A stretch of 64,000 bases of DNA. Source: an uncultured Bacteroidales bacterium (GTDB lineage: Bacteria; Bacteroidota; Bacteroidia; Bacteroidales; Bacteroidaceae). The translations under genes were made by a program, and so were the position numbers. Where the stretch lies: contig CACZJU010000018.1 in the NCBI GenBank assembly GCA_902781515.1, forward strand, positions 1 through 64,000, written 5' to 3'. Shown here one piece after another: positions 51,503-60,896 of this stretch; the stretch's first letter is position 1, and each line of letters begins with the position of its first letter. The notes below the pieces were generated by a model. It saw only the letters and a list, made by a program, of their open reading frames with translations. It ran no database searches and had not been told where the DNA came from.

Positions 51503-54193
51503 ATGAAGAAGTTTTGCTCTTTTTTGATAATGATTGCCACCGTTTCTGTGGCTTGTGCTCAGGTTGTTAGTTCGGCCTCCTTTATGAAAGCCAAACGAAC
51601 GGCTGATGTGACAGTTCCTTATCGTGTAACTGATGAAGGCGTAGAAACTCCGATAGAGTGGGGCCTCGACCTTGCTTGGCTTAGTGAGGATAACGTTCGT
51701 ACAGGTTCTTTATATGCAGGAAAGGAACTTATAGATATTGTTCGTACAAGTTATCGTCCTTCTGCCAGCGTGTCAGGTGGTACGCTCAGTCAGGGACAAC
51801 TCGATACTATAGCCATTCGTGCTAACATCATCAAGAAATGGTTAAAGAGTGACATTACATATAACCTTAACGATGACCATGGTGACCCTGTTTGTGTAGC
51901 TCCTTGGTATAATTCAGCTTCTACTTCTACTAGTCGTGCAAAACGATGGTCAAAGGTTATTGACCTTAGTATCAAAGAATACGCGCGTCTTGGTATTACA
52001 AATCTCGTTAGCATTAGTCCTTTTAACGAACCAGACTTGGGATGGGGACAAGGAAGTGATGACTACGAAACGAGAAAAGAAGATTTCAAGCAGATTGCAC
52101 GTGATTTGAAAAATAACTATCCGGATTATAACAATGTCCGCATATGTGGTGGTAACACATTGAATGATGATAGAGCATATGATTGGTGGAATTATATGAA
52201 GACATTCCTTGATGAGGGCAATACACATCAGTTAGCTGGTTCATTCAATAACTATGCAAATTTCTTCAAGCAAGTACGCCAGTATGGGCACCATGCAACT
52301 AACGATGAATTACACAACACGATGGAGGCAATGGTGGGTGTGGAATACGGAATGCAGACGGGTATATGGTGGGGCTCGTGCGAGTACACACGCAGCCAAT
52401 TTATGAAGGCCACTTATCATCGCAATCCTGGTAAACGAATTGCCTATGGCGAACATCGTAACAACTGGACTGCGGCCTCCATTTATCGTCATACAGACGG
52501 AAGCATGCAGTTGTTTGGTGGTACCAGTGAACGACAGGCTTACGATACGAGATACTGTTTCGTGAGCACTGACCGTCCCACGTGGACAAATGGCGAGATG
52601 GGGCGCGACTTCGTTTTGTATTTACCAGGTGGTACAGGATACCAAGAAGGTCAGGTGAATGCAGAGATGGTATTCAATGTTCAGAGTGGTACTGATATCA
52701 TGCCAGAATGGCCAAACGGAACGTATAAAATCATGAATGTTCAGAGCGGACGTCTCTTAGGTACAGATCAAGTTTATAATAAAGACTGGCACGAAGTGAC
52801 TCTTCGCGGTAATAGTAATACTTCAAATTATCTGCAGTGGGTTGTTAGTGCAACTCCCCGTAATCTCGATTTTAGTTATGTAACCCTGCGACAGAATGTC
52901 AGCGGAGGTATGATGCTTGATATAAAGGATTGGAACTACAATGCAGGCGCTCAAGTGGGCGTTTTTCCGGGTGGTGTAGGTACCAATGAGCAATGGTATC
53001 TGGAATATGCAGGTGAGGGCGCATTCTACATTCGCAGTCGTTATAGTACTAAGTGCTTGGAGGTGCCTACAGGTGCAACAACTGTTGGAACTGTAGTTAA
53101 AATGGGTAACTTTACTGGTGGCAAAAACCAGCAGTGGCGATTCATAGATAAAAAGACTAAACCAGAGATTGAAGCGCCTGCTGCTCCGACTGCTCTCGTG
53201 TCAACTTCTCAGCCCGCTTCCGTGAAGTTGGAATGGACAGCTAGTGCCAGCACAGATGTCGCTTCATATACTGTGCTGAGAAGTGAGGATGGTAATGAGT
53301 ATTATGCTATTGCACGTGGTGTAAATGGAACTACATTTGTTGACAATGAAGCTATTGATGGTGTAGAATACTCGTATTGCGTATATGCTGTAGATAAGGC
53401 ATATAACTATAGCGTGTGGAGCGACGCCGTTAAGGGTATGTCTACTGGTGCTGAGGCCGAAATCATGAGTCTTACGATGAATGAAACGCTTGCAGATAAA
53501 AATGAGGATGGTAATCATACTGCGATGTATGGCTTGCCAGTATGGGTTGATGGTCATGACGGAAAGGCTCTCAGTTTGGATGGTGATACCAGTTTTGTTC
53601 AGTTGCCTTATACTATTGCCAATCACGAGGAAATGACCATTGCCATGTGGACTAAGTGGAATGGTGGCAATATGTGGCAGCGTATGTGGGATTTCGGTAC
53701 TGGAACAAATTCTTATATGTTTTTAACTCCTAATGGGGACGGTGGAATACGTTTTGCTATTAAGAATGGTGGGAATGAACAACGTGTAAGTTCTAACTCG
53801 GTACTGCCAGATAATCGTTGGGTGCATGTAGCAGTGACTATTGGCAATAATGGTGCTCGTTTGTATGTTGACGGTCTGCTTGTAAGCGAGAACACTGGCA
53901 TTACCATTCGTCCATGCGATATTAAACCCGTTCTCAACTATATTGGTCGTAGTCAGTTCCTTGCTGATCCCTTATATAATGGTCTCATCGATGATGTCCG
54001 AATCTTTAATCGTGCTCTGACTTCGGATCAAATTCTTGCAGTTGCCAACGGTACCGATGGCATTGAGACTATAGAGGGTAAAATGATGAATAATGGAGAA
54101 TTTGAGAATAATATTTATGACCTTTCAGGTCGCAAGCAATCAAGACTTAATAAGGGCATTAATATCTTTGATGGACGGAAAGTTCTCAAATAA
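51503..54193 (+). CDS. Secreted clan GH-A-like glycosidase with ricin, Fn3 and LamG domains and a T9SS-like tail
   Basis: 896 residues. A signal peptide (about 1-19, ending ACAQ) precedes a putative TIM-barrel region with LVSISPFNEPDLGWGQGS, where Asn-Glu176-Pro fits the acid/base of clan GH-A (GH30-like, uncertain), and GVEYGMQTGIWW as a possible nucleophile region. Next come a ricin-type beta-trefoil (about 405-555, with WNYNAGAQVGVFPGG and NQQWRF), an Fn3 domain (about 560-650), a LamG/concanavalin-like domain (about 660-860) and the tail NIYDLSGRKQSRLNKGINIFDGRKVLK. Linked to the GH35-SGNH gene, it probably degrades the same extracellular glycan. The exact GH family is not certain. Confidence 0.8.
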   Translation: MKKFCSFLIMIATVSVACAQVVSSASFMKAKRTADVTVPYRVTDEGVETPIEWGLDLAWLSEDNVRTGSLYAGKELIDIVRTSYRPSASVSGGTLSQGQLDTIAIRANIIKKWLKSDITYNLNDDHGDPVCVAPWYNSASTSTSRAKRWSKVIDLSIKEYARLGITNLVSISPFNEPDLGWGQGSDDYETRKEDFKQIARDLKNNYPDYNNVRICGGNTLNDDRAYDWWNYMKTFLDEGNTHQLAGSFNNYANFFKQVRQYGHHATNDELHNTMEAMVGVEYGMQTGIWWGSCEYTRSQFMKATYHRNPGKRIAYGEHRNNWTAASIYRHTDGSMQLFGGTSERQAYDTRYCFVSTDRPTWTNGEMGRDFVLYLPGGTGYQEGQVNAEMVFNVQSGTDIMPEWPNGTYKIMNVQSGRLLGTDQVYNKDWHEVTLRGNSNTSNYLQWVVSATPRNLDFSYVTLRQNVSGGMMLDIKDWNYNAGAQVGVFPGGVGTNEQWYLEYAGEGAFYIRSRYSTKCLEVPTGATTVGTVVKMGNFTGGKNQQWRFIDKKTKPEIEAPAAPTALVSTSQPASVKLEWTASASTDVASYTVLRSEDGNEYYAIARGVNGTTFVDNEAIDGVEYSYCVYAVDKAYNYSVWSDAVKGMSTGAEAEIMSLTMNETLADKNEDGNHTAMYGLPVWVDGHDGKALSLDGDTSFVQLPYTIANHEEMTIAMWTKWNGGNMWQRMWDFGTGTNSYMFLTPNGDGGIRFAIKNGGNEQRVSSNSVLPDNRWVHVAVTIGNNGARLYVDGLLVSENTGITIRPCDIKPVLNYIGRSQFLADPLYNGLIDDVRIFNRALTSDQILAVANGTDGIETIEGKMMNNGEFENNIYDLSGRKQSRLNKGINIFDGRKVLK

Positions 54194-54205
54194 AAATGTT
54201 TAAGA

Positions 54206-54496
54206 TTAATAAAATAATATTTGCTCCACAACATTAGAGCCAACGGCGGCATTTAGTTTGCGACAAAGTTCTGTGCGCCCCATCATTAGATCTTGACGAA
54301 GAGCTGGTCGTAATATCTTCACATAGAGGGTTCCATTGCGGAATGAGACATCACCTGTCAATCTTGCTATAGCTGGTCCTGCAACTTTTGGCCACATTGT
54401 CACAGCGCGATGTTCCATCAGCGGTGTTTCTATTCCTTGTTCACGCAGGAAACGACGTAGCAAATCACCAATATGTTCTGAATTGGTACGTCTCAT
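54206..54496 (-). CDS. DUF721 (DciA-like) protein
   Basis: 96 residues matching DUF721: IGDLLRRFLREQGIETPLMEHRAVTMWPKVAGPAIARLTGDVSFRNGTLYVKILRPALRQDLMMGRTEL. DUF721 proteins include DciA, which loads DnaB in bacteria lacking DnaC, so a helicase-loading role is possible. The start overlaps the recF stop by 4 bp, the usual recF-DUF721 pairing in Bacteroidetes. Confidence 0.88.
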   Translation of the reverse strand: MRRTNSEHIGDLLRRFLREQGIETPLMEHRAVTMWPKVAGPAIARLTGDVSFRNGTLYVKILRPALRQDLMMGRTELCRKLNAAVGSNVVEQILFY

Positions 54497-55590
54497 GATG
54501 TGATTTCTCCGTTATTAACGTGAAAGAGACTGTGTCCTGATTGTACCAACTGCAATATTTGGTCAAGATGATCGCGATTGGTATCAGTGATGAAAATTTG
54601 TCCAAATTCGTCGCCAGATACCAGTCTTACTATCGCTTCCACACGTTGAGCATCAAGTTTGTCGAAAATATCATCGAGCAATAATATAGGGGTTGTACGG
54701 GCAGAAGTCTGTTTCAGAAGATTGAATTGACTTAATTTCAGTGCTACCAGATAAGATTTGTTCTGTCCTTGCGAACCTTCGCGACGGATAGGATAGCCAT
54801 CGAGTGTCATCTCAAGTTCGTCGCGATGTATTCCATGTAGAGAATATCCTACAGCACGGTCACGATGCCTGTCGCGCTGAATAACTTGAAGTAACGAACC
54901 ACGCTGACAATGACTAATATATTTTAGTCCTACACGTTCGTTTTCAGGAGCAATGGCGCTGTAGTAACGTTGGAATGCTGGCTGCAACTGTTCTACATAA
55001 TGTTGGCGGCGCAAGAATACGAACTCTCCTTCGTGAGCCATCTCTTCCTCATACACTTCCATTAATGCTTCGTCAGGTTCCGATTCGGATTTCAGGAGCA
55101 TATTGCGCATTTGAAGAGCTTTGTTGTATCGCATTAAGGCATCGAGATAAGCTGGTTCACACTGTGAAATAACTATATCCAGAAACCTACGGCGTTCATC
55201 GCTGCCACCACCAACAAGCATACTGTCAGATGGACCTACTACCACTAGTGGTATCAGTCCTATGTGTTCAGCCAATCGCTTATAAGCCTTGCCGCCGCGT
55301 CGCATAATCTTCTTCTGACCAACGTGTAAGCCACAACTAACTTGTTCAGGTGTTCCGTCTTCACGTTCGTATTGTCCTTGTAGCATCATAATCTCCTCGC
55401 CGTGACGCACACAATTGGAGTCTGTGCCAGACAATGCACTCTTAGTCATTGATAGAAAGTAAATGGCGTCAAGTAGGTTCGTTTTCCCTTGCCCATTTTG
55501 CCCTATAAAACAATTGATACTCGTTGACAGCTCAAGCTCTGCCTGTGCAATATTCTTATAATTTAGAATCGAGAGTTTCCGCAGAATCAT
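54493..55590 (-). CDS. recF: DNA replication and repair protein RecF
   Basis: SMC-like ATPase that loads RecA at gaps. Walker A is FIGQNGQGKTNLLDAIYFL (Lys36), the signature is GSQGQNKSYLVALKLSQ, and Walker B is ILLLDDIFDKLDAQRV. Length 365 is normal. It lies 4 bp downstream of the CPBP protease gene and overlaps the DUF721 start. Confidence 0.96.
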   Translation of the reverse strand: MILRKLSILNYKNIAQAELELSTSINCFIGQNGQGKTNLLDAIYFLSMTKSALSGTDSNCVRHGEEIMMLQGQYEREDGTPEQVSCGLHVGQKKIMRRGGKAYKRLAEHIGLIPLVVVGPSDSMLVGGGSDERRRFLDIVISQCEPAYLDALMRYNKALQMRNMLLKSESEPDEALMEVYEEEMAHEGEFVFLRRQHYVEQLQPAFQRYYSAIAPENERVGLKYISHCQRGSLLQVIQRDRHRDRAVGYSLHGIHRDELEMTLDGYPIRREGSQGQNKSYLVALKLSQFNLLKQTSARTTPILLLDDIFDKLDAQRVEAIVRLVSGDEFGQIFITDTNRDHLDQILQLVQSGHSLFHVNNGEITS

Positions 55591-55594
55591 AATT

Positions 55595-56455
55595 CTATAA
55601 GCCGCGAGCCCGAACTATTTCGCGCATTCTCTTTGAGGCATCTTCCTTTGAACGGGAACTGCTACTGGAGGCTCCGTTGTGGTGATATGTGTGCCAGAAA
55701 CGCATTATGCAGAAGTAGCATAGGATACTGGATATGATGATGATAATCCATGCTACAAGATTTCCACCGATAAGGTCGGCGTAACGGAAAGTGGGGTAGT
55801 CGTAGCCCAAAAGACGTATCTCGATAACCGCTGCTGCGTTGTTGATAATATGTATGATGGATGATGCTACAATGTTGCGCGTTTTTGCATAAATGGTAGC
55901 AAGAATAAGTCCCATAACGAATGCAAATGGTATCTGTGCTGGATTGAGGTGAATGATACCGAATACAGCTGCAGAAACAAGTATTGCCTGCCATCTATGG
56001 TAGTTTAAACGGTACATAGCCTTGATAATTCCCTCGCGGAAAACAAGTTCCTCAACAATAGGACCTACTAACACCAATGCGAAGACGCCCCATTGGTTGC
56101 GCGCCAGTAAAAATACCTCCTTGCGCATAAGGTTCGGTAGATTTACTTGTTCCATTAATAGGTTCATAGCAATGAAACAGAATAGGGCTGAGGCGAATGC
56201 CCATATCGTCTTTTCCCATCGTACTGTCGTGGGGTCGAAGGTCTTGGGCTTAACAATCTTGAGATTCAATAGGGCTACAATCGTTACAATTCCTGTAAAT
56301 ACAAGACTGTAAGAGAGGGCTACAGACATTCTAAATCCTACGTGGAAGCCGATACGCGCAAGGATACCTGCAACTACTTGCATTGCTATGAAAAGCAATA
56401 CTCCAACTACTGCTCTTGTTTTAGGTTTTAAGTGTATTTCCATATTGTTTATCAT
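55595..56455 (-). CDS. CPBP family intramembrane glutamic endopeptidase
   Basis: A 286-residue polytopic protein with about eight membrane segments. The Abi/CPBP motifs are VEELVFREGIIKAMYR (paired Glu and Arg) and AAVFGIIHLNPAQIPFAFVMGL (His). Such proteases process membrane or prenylated proteins, or confer peptide immunity; no bacteriocin genes are nearby. The tail is Ser-rich and basic (SSSSRSKEDASKRMREIVRARGL). A TACTTTTG box precedes it on the minus strand. Starts at 56455 or 56443 are both ATG. Confidence 0.9.
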   Translation of the reverse strand: MINNMEIHLKPKTRAVVGVLLFIAMQVVAGILARIGFHVGFRMSVALSYSLVFTGIVTIVALLNLKIVKPKTFDPTTVRWEKTIWAFASALFCFIAMNLLMEQVNLPNLMRKEVFLLARNQWGVFALVLVGPIVEELVFREGIIKAMYRLNYHRWQAILVSAAVFGIIHLNPAQIPFAFVMGLILATIYAKTRNIVASSIIHIINNAAAVIEIRLLGYDYPTFRYADLIGGNLVAWIIIIISSILCYFCIMRFWHTYHHNGASSSSSRSKEDASKRMREIVRARGL

Positions 56456-56465
56456 TTTCTAAGTA

Positions 56466-56473
56466 CAAAAGTA
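56466..56473 (-). promoter_or_regulatory. -7 box for the CPBP-recF-DUF721 operon
   Basis: TACTTTTG on the minus strand lies 10 bp before the first ATG, which favours the second ATG (56443) or a very short leader. Confidence 0.5.
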
Positions 56474-56516
56474 ATAACTTTTTTTATTTTGTCTTTTCAA
56501 TTCAGTCATTTTTTTA

Positions 56517-56524
56517 TAATTTTG
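56517..56524 (+). promoter_or_regulatory. -7 box for the rseC-rnf operon
   Basis: TAATTTTG lies 24 bp before the RseC-like start, divergent from the CPBP promoter. Confidence 0.55.
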
Positions 56525-56548
56525 TAGGTGATTATATAGTAATAGTGG

Positions 56549-56965
56549 ATGGAGAGAGGAGATTTTGAGCACCGAGCTGTTGTAGAACAGATAATGTCTC
56601 ACGCTGTTCGGGTGTCTATTGTGCAGGAAACGGCATGTGCTACATGTGTCGCAGCGCAGTTGTGCAATAGTTCCGAAAAGAAGCAGAAGACAATGGATAT
56701 TGTATGTGATACCAGTCAGTATAGAGTGGGGCAAGAGGTAACCGTTGTCGGCAGTTTGGGACTTGGACTGAAAGCCACACTCTTGGCCTATGTTGTACCT
56801 CTTTTTATTATGATGACAGTATTGATAGGAGTGAACTTTATGACTGGTAGCGAAAGCGTAGCTGCAGTAGCTTGTTTGTTTACTTTGACTATTTATTGTG
56901 GAGGACTATATTTGTTTCGCGACAAGTTACAGCGTACATTCCAATTTAGAATAGTTAAGAATTGA
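56549..56965 (+). CDS. RseC/MucC-like membrane protein (SoxR-reducing/Rnf-associated)
   Basis: 138 residues. The cysteine motif TACATCVAAQLCNSSEKK near residue 30 and two membrane segments (about 75-92 and 97-120) match the RseC/MucC family, often encoded at the head of rnf operons and thought to help assemble or regulate Rnf/Rsx. It lies 44 bp upstream of rnfB on the same strand. Confidence 0.88.
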   Translation: MERGDFEHRAVVEQIMSHAVRVSIVQETACATCVAAQLCNSSEKKQKTMDIVCDTSQYRVGQEVTVVGSLGLGLKATLLAYVVPLFIMMTVLIGVNFMTGSESVAAVACLFTLTIYCGGLYLFRDKLQRTFQFRIVKN

Positions 56966-57009
56966 GTGTTTACGAAAAATATTAAATCATAAAATAATTA
57001 TAATTAAGT

Positions 57010-57942
57010 ATGAATCTAATTCTTTTGGCAATTATTGCCTTGGGTGCCATTGGACTCATCGCAGCACTGCTCCTGTACTTTGCTTCGCGCAAGTTTGCGG
57101 TGCACGAGGATGAGCGCATTGGACAAGTGAGTGCCGTGCTGCCTCAGGCCAACTGTGGCGGATGCGGATTCCCAGGCTGTGCCGGCTTTGCTGGAGCCTG
57201 CGTGAAGAGCGCAGACGAGACGGGTTCGCTGGAGGGACTTCTGTGTCCCGTGGGCGGACAACCCGTGATGCAGCAAGTGGCCGACATACTGGGCATGGCC
57301 GTAGAGGCAGCGGCCCCGAAAGTGGCTGTGGTGCGTTGCAACGGCTCGTGTGAGAACCGTCCGCGACTGGTGACGTACGACGGAGCTCAGTCGTGCAAGG
57401 TGCAGCAGATGATTGGTATGGGTGAGACCGGTTGCTCGTATGGTTGCTACGGATGTGGCGACTGTGTGGCATCTTGTCAGTTCGGTGCCCTCCACATCAA
57501 CCCCGTGACCTTGCTGCCCGAGGTTGACGAAGAGAAGTGTACGGCTTGCGGAGCCTGTGCCAAGGCCTGTCCGCGCCAGATTATCGAGGTGCGCCTGAAA
57601 GGTCCCAAGAACCGCCGCATGGTGGTACTGTGCAACAACAAGGACAAGGGTGCCATCGCCAACAAGTGGTGCAAGGCTTCGTGTATCGGTTGCGGCAAGT
57701 GCCAGAAGGCGTGCGAGAAGTTCGAGGCTATCACCGTGACAAAGAACCTCGCCTACATTGACGCTGAGAAGTGCAAGCTCTGCCGCAAGTGCGAAGAGGT
57801 TTGTCCGAAGGGTGCCATCCACGCCATCAACATGCCTCCAAGGAAGCCAAAAACCGAAGTCCCCGCAGCTCCTAAGGCTCCCATTGCTCCTGTAGCACCT
57901 AAGGCTCCTGAAACACCAAAAGCAGAGACTCCTAATTCTTAA
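57010..57942 (+). CDS. rnfB: Electron transport complex subunit RnfB
   Basis: Iron-sulfur subunit of the Na+- or H+-translocating ferredoxin:NAD oxidoreductase. A membrane anchor (1-25) is followed by the Fe-S cluster motif NCGGCGFPGCAGFA, then cysteine clusters GCSYGCYGCGDCVASC, CTACGACAKACP, CIGCGKCQKAC and CKLCRKCEEVCP, more than in the shortest RnfB proteins. The C-terminus is a low-complexity Pro/Ala/Lys repeat (APKAPIAPVAPKAPETPKAE), and the last residues TPNS run into an AT-rich spacer repeat. First of the rnfBCDGEA genes. Confidence 0.95.
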   Translation: MNLILLAIIALGAIGLIAALLLYFASRKFAVHEDERIGQVSAVLPQANCGGCGFPGCAGFAGACVKSADETGSLEGLLCPVGGQPVMQQVADILGMAVEAAAPKVAVVRCNGSCENRPRLVTYDGAQSCKVQQMIGMGETGCSYGCYGCGDCVASCQFGALHINPVTLLPEVDEEKCTACGACAKACPRQIIEVRLKGPKNRRMVVLCNNKDKGAIANKWCKASCIGCGKCQKACEKFEAITVTKNLAYIDAEKCKLCRKCEEVCPKGAIHAINMPPRKPKTEVPAAPKAPIAPVAPKAPETPKAETPNS

Positions 57943-57963
57943 TTCTTAATTTTTAATTTAATT

Positions 57964-59313
57964 ATGTATATGAAGACATTTAAGATAGGAGGAGTTCATC
58001 CCGAAGAGAATAAACTGTCGGCTCAGAGCCCGATACGTGAGGCTCAGTTGCCAAAGCAAGCCATTTTCAGCATGTTCCAGCACATTGGTGCTCCTGCCAA
58101 TGCCGTTGTCAAGAAAGGCGACGAGGTGAAGGTGGGCACACTGCTGGGTGAGGCTGGCGGCTTCGTCAGCGCTCCCATCTACTCCAGCGTAAGCGGTAAG
58201 GTGAGCAAGGTGGACGTTGCACTGGACGCCAGCGGACTGCGCCGTATGGCCGTTACCGTTGATGTGGAAGGCGACGAGTGGGAAGAGACAATCGACCGCT
58301 CGAGCGACCTTGTTCGTCTCGCTGACCGTCCTGAACTCGATGGCAAGACAATAGTTGAGAAGATAAAGACCGCTGGTATCGTGGGTATGGGCGGAGCAAC
58401 GTTCCCCACCCACGTGAAGCTGTGTCCCCCTCCAGGCAAGGTGGCAGAGTGCGTCATCGTGAATGCTGTGGAGTGCGAGCCATACCTGACTGCCGACCAT
58501 CGCCTGATGCTTGAGCACCCCGAGGAGATTCTCGTAGGTCTGCAACTGGTGATGAAGGCCGTGAACGTAACCAAGGGTTACATTGGCATAGAGAACAACA
58601 AACCCGACGCCATCAAGCTGATGACGGAGAAGGCAAAGCAATATCCCGAGATAGAGGTTGTGCCCCTGAAGGTGAAATATCCGCAGGGAGGTGAGAAGCA
58701 GCTCATCGACGCCGTCATCGGTCGTCAGGTGCCTGCACCACCAGCGCTGCCCATCGACACGGGAGCCATCGTGCAGAACGTGGGTACGTGCTTCGCCATC
58801 TACGAGGCAGTGATGAAGAACAAGCCCCTCATCGACCGCGTAATCACAATCACCGGCAAGAGTCTGGCAAAGCCCTCGAACCTCAAGGCACGTCTGGGAA
58901 CCCCATTCAGCCAACTCATCGAAGAGTGCGGCGGACTGCCCGAGGACACTGGTAAGGTCATCGGTGGCGGCCCAATGATGGGTAAGGCTTTGCTGAGTCT
59001 GGACGTGCCCATGACGAAGGGCTCGAGCGGACTGCTCATCATGAACGACAAGGAAGCCAAGCGTGCCGAGGTAGAACCCTGTATCCGATGCGCCAAGTGC
59101 GTAGACGCTTGCCCCATGGGTCTAGAGCCTTATCTGCTGTCACGCATAAGCGAACAGCGCGACTGGGAGGCTGCCGAACACGAGGACATCGTAAGCTGCA
59201 TAGAGTGCGGCTCTTGTCAGTTCACATGCCCCAGCCATCGCCCCTTGCTCGACTACATCCGTCTGGGTAAATCAACAGTTATGGGTATCATCAGAGCTCG
59301 CTCTGCAAAATAA
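57964..59313 (+). CDS. rnfC: Electron transport complex subunit RnfC
   Basis: NADH- and FMN-binding subunit, 449 residues. GIVGMGGATFPTHVKLCPP is the flavin/NADH-binding signature, and two ferredoxin motifs, CIRCAKCVDACPMG and CIECGSCQFTCPSH, lie near the C-terminus. The long Ala-rich tail of E. coli RsxC is absent. An alternative ATG lies 6 bp downstream of the start. Confidence 0.95.
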   Translation: MYMKTFKIGGVHPEENKLSAQSPIREAQLPKQAIFSMFQHIGAPANAVVKKGDEVKVGTLLGEAGGFVSAPIYSSVSGKVSKVDVALDASGLRRMAVTVDVEGDEWEETIDRSSDLVRLADRPELDGKTIVEKIKTAGIVGMGGATFPTHVKLCPPPGKVAECVIVNAVECEPYLTADHRLMLEHPEEILVGLQLVMKAVNVTKGYIGIENNKPDAIKLMTEKAKQYPEIEVVPLKVKYPQGGEKQLIDAVIGRQVPAPPALPIDTGAIVQNVGTCFAIYEAVMKNKPLIDRVITITGKSLAKPSNLKARLGTPFSQLIEECGGLPEDTGKVIGGGPMMGKALLSLDVPMTKGSSGLLIMNDKEAKRAEVEPCIRCAKCVDACPMGLEPYLLSRISEQRDWEAAEHEDIVSCIECGSCQFTCPSHRPLLDYIRLGKSTVMGIIRARSAK

Positions 59314-59322
59314 TGAATAACA

Positions 59323-60318
59323 ATGAATAAATTAATAGTATCACTATCGCCACATGTTCACGGAAGTGACTCCGTGAAGAAGAACATGTACGGCGTCTGC
59401 CTTGCATTGCTGCCCGCCATGCTCGCCAGCTTCTACTTCTTTGGACTGGGAGCTGCGGTGGTAATGCTCTCCTCGGTGGCAGCATGCGTATTCTTTGAAT
59501 GGGCCATCACAAAGTTCATACTGAAGCAACAGCGACTGACCATACTCGACGGCTCGGCTGTGCTCACAGGTATGCTTCTGGCCTTCAACCTTCCCTCGAA
59601 CCTGCCTATATGGATTATCGTGTTAGGCGCTCTGTTTGCCATTGGCGTCGGCAAGATGACATTCGGCGGACTGGGTCAGAACATCTTTAATCCCGCACTC
59701 GCAGGTCGTGTGTTCCTTTTGATTTCATTCCCCGTGCAGATGACCACTTGGCCTGTTTCGGGTGATTTGGACTACATCGACGTAACCACAGGTGCCACGC
59801 CCCTGAGTATCATGCAGAAAGCTATCTTGGAAAAGAATCCATCGGTACTCAACGATTTGCCTTCGAGCATCGACATGCTCATTGGTCAGACTGGCGGTTC
59901 GCTGGGTGAGGTGAGTGCCTTGCTGCTGTTGCTGGGATGCATCTTCATGCTCTGCAAGAAGATTATCACCTGGCACATCCCTGTGAGCATCATCGCTACG
60001 GTGTTCGTATTCGCAGGATTGCTCCACTTGGCTAACCCCATCTACGCCAACCCCTTGCAGGTTATCTTCTCGGGTGGTCTGATGCTGGGTGCATGCTTCA
60101 TGGCAACAGACTATGTGACCTCGCCTATGTCGCACAAGGGACAGCTCATCTATGGTGTGTGTATCGGTCTGCTGACCGTCATCATCCGTAACTGGGGTGC
60201 ATATCCCGAGGGTATGTCATTCGCAATCATCATCATGAACGCGTTCACACCGCTCATCAACACTTATTGCAAACCCACACGCTTCGGCGAAATAGTAAAG
60301 AAGGAGGCAGCAAAATGA
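59323..60318 (+). CDS. rnfD: Electron transport complex subunit RnfD
   Basis: Membrane subunit of 331 residues related to NqrB, with about nine hydrophobic segments. VTTGATPLSIM is the site where FMN is attached covalently to threonine. GKMTFGGLGQNIFNPALAGRVFLLISFP and ATDYVTSPMSHKGQLIYG are family signatures. It overlaps rnfG by 4 bp (ATGA). Confidence 0.95.
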   Translation: MNKLIVSLSPHVHGSDSVKKNMYGVCLALLPAMLASFYFFGLGAAVVMLSSVAACVFFEWAITKFILKQQRLTILDGSAVLTGMLLAFNLPSNLPIWIIVLGALFAIGVGKMTFGGLGQNIFNPALAGRVFLLISFPVQMTTWPVSGDLDYIDVTTGATPLSIMQKAILEKNPSVLNDLPSSIDMLIGQTGGSLGEVSALLLLLGCIFMLCKKIITWHIPVSIIATVFVFAGLLHLANPIYANPLQVIFSGGLMLGACFMATDYVTSPMSHKGQLIYGVCIGLLTVIIRNWGAYPEGMSFAIIIMNAFTPLINTYCKPTRFGEIVKKEAAK

Positions 60319-60896
60319 AGAAACTGGAATCTACATTACCTAATATGGTAATCGTGCTGACCCTAATTGCCGTAGTGGCAGGTTTGGCATTGGGCTACGT
60401 GAACAGTATCACGGCAGGCCCTATTGAGGAGATTAAGAAACAACAACTGGCCGATGGTATCAAGGCTGTGCTGAACGCCGACGAACTGCAGGTTGCTGAA
60501 CCTCAGACGCGTGACAACGGAGCCGTGATATATTACACAGACAAAGGTACAGCCGTACAGACAACCGACCCCAATGGCTTCGGTGGCAAGTTGACAGTGC
60601 TCGTGGGCTTCAACGAAGAAGGTCTGATTCAGGGCTATCGCGTTTTGGAGACTGCAGAAACACCAGGCTTGGGAGCAAAGGCTGGCGAGTGGTTCCAAAA
60701 GGGACAAAAGGGTGACATCATTGGCAAGCAAGCCGGCAACCTCACCGTATCGAAGGATGGGGGAGAGGTGGACGCCATCACGGCATCTACTATCACCAGC
60801 CGTGCTTTCCTGCGCTGCGTGAATGCTGCCTATGCTGCCCTGAGCGAGGCTAAGACCGATGCACAGACAGGTGCTACGACGCAAATTGATAATTGA
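60315..60896 (+). CDS. rnfG: Electron transport complex subunit RnfG
   Basis: 193 residues: one N-terminal membrane anchor (about 10-30) and a periplasmic FMN-binding domain, with GYRVLETAETPGLGAKA and the covalent flavin site DAITASTITSRAF (a variant of the usual SGAT). The ATG overlapping the rnfD stop is chosen; an ATG 48 bp upstream lies inside rnfD. The final residues QIDN are encoded by an AT-rich spacer repeat (ATTGATAATTGA). Confidence 0.94.
   Translation: MKKLESTLPNMVIVLTLIAVVAGLALGYVNSITAGPIEEIKKQQLADGIKAVLNADELQVAEPQTRDNGAVIYYTDKGTAVQTTDPNGFGGKLTVLVGFNEEGLIQGYRVLETAETPGLGAKAGEWFQKGQKGDIIGKQAGNLTVSKDGGEVDAITASTITSRAFLRCVNAAYAALSEAKTDAQTGATTQIDN

Noticed and set aside
57016-57822. 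Long antisense frame over rnfB
   Set aside because: It follows from the high GC third-position bias of rnfB, and no protein family is recognisable.
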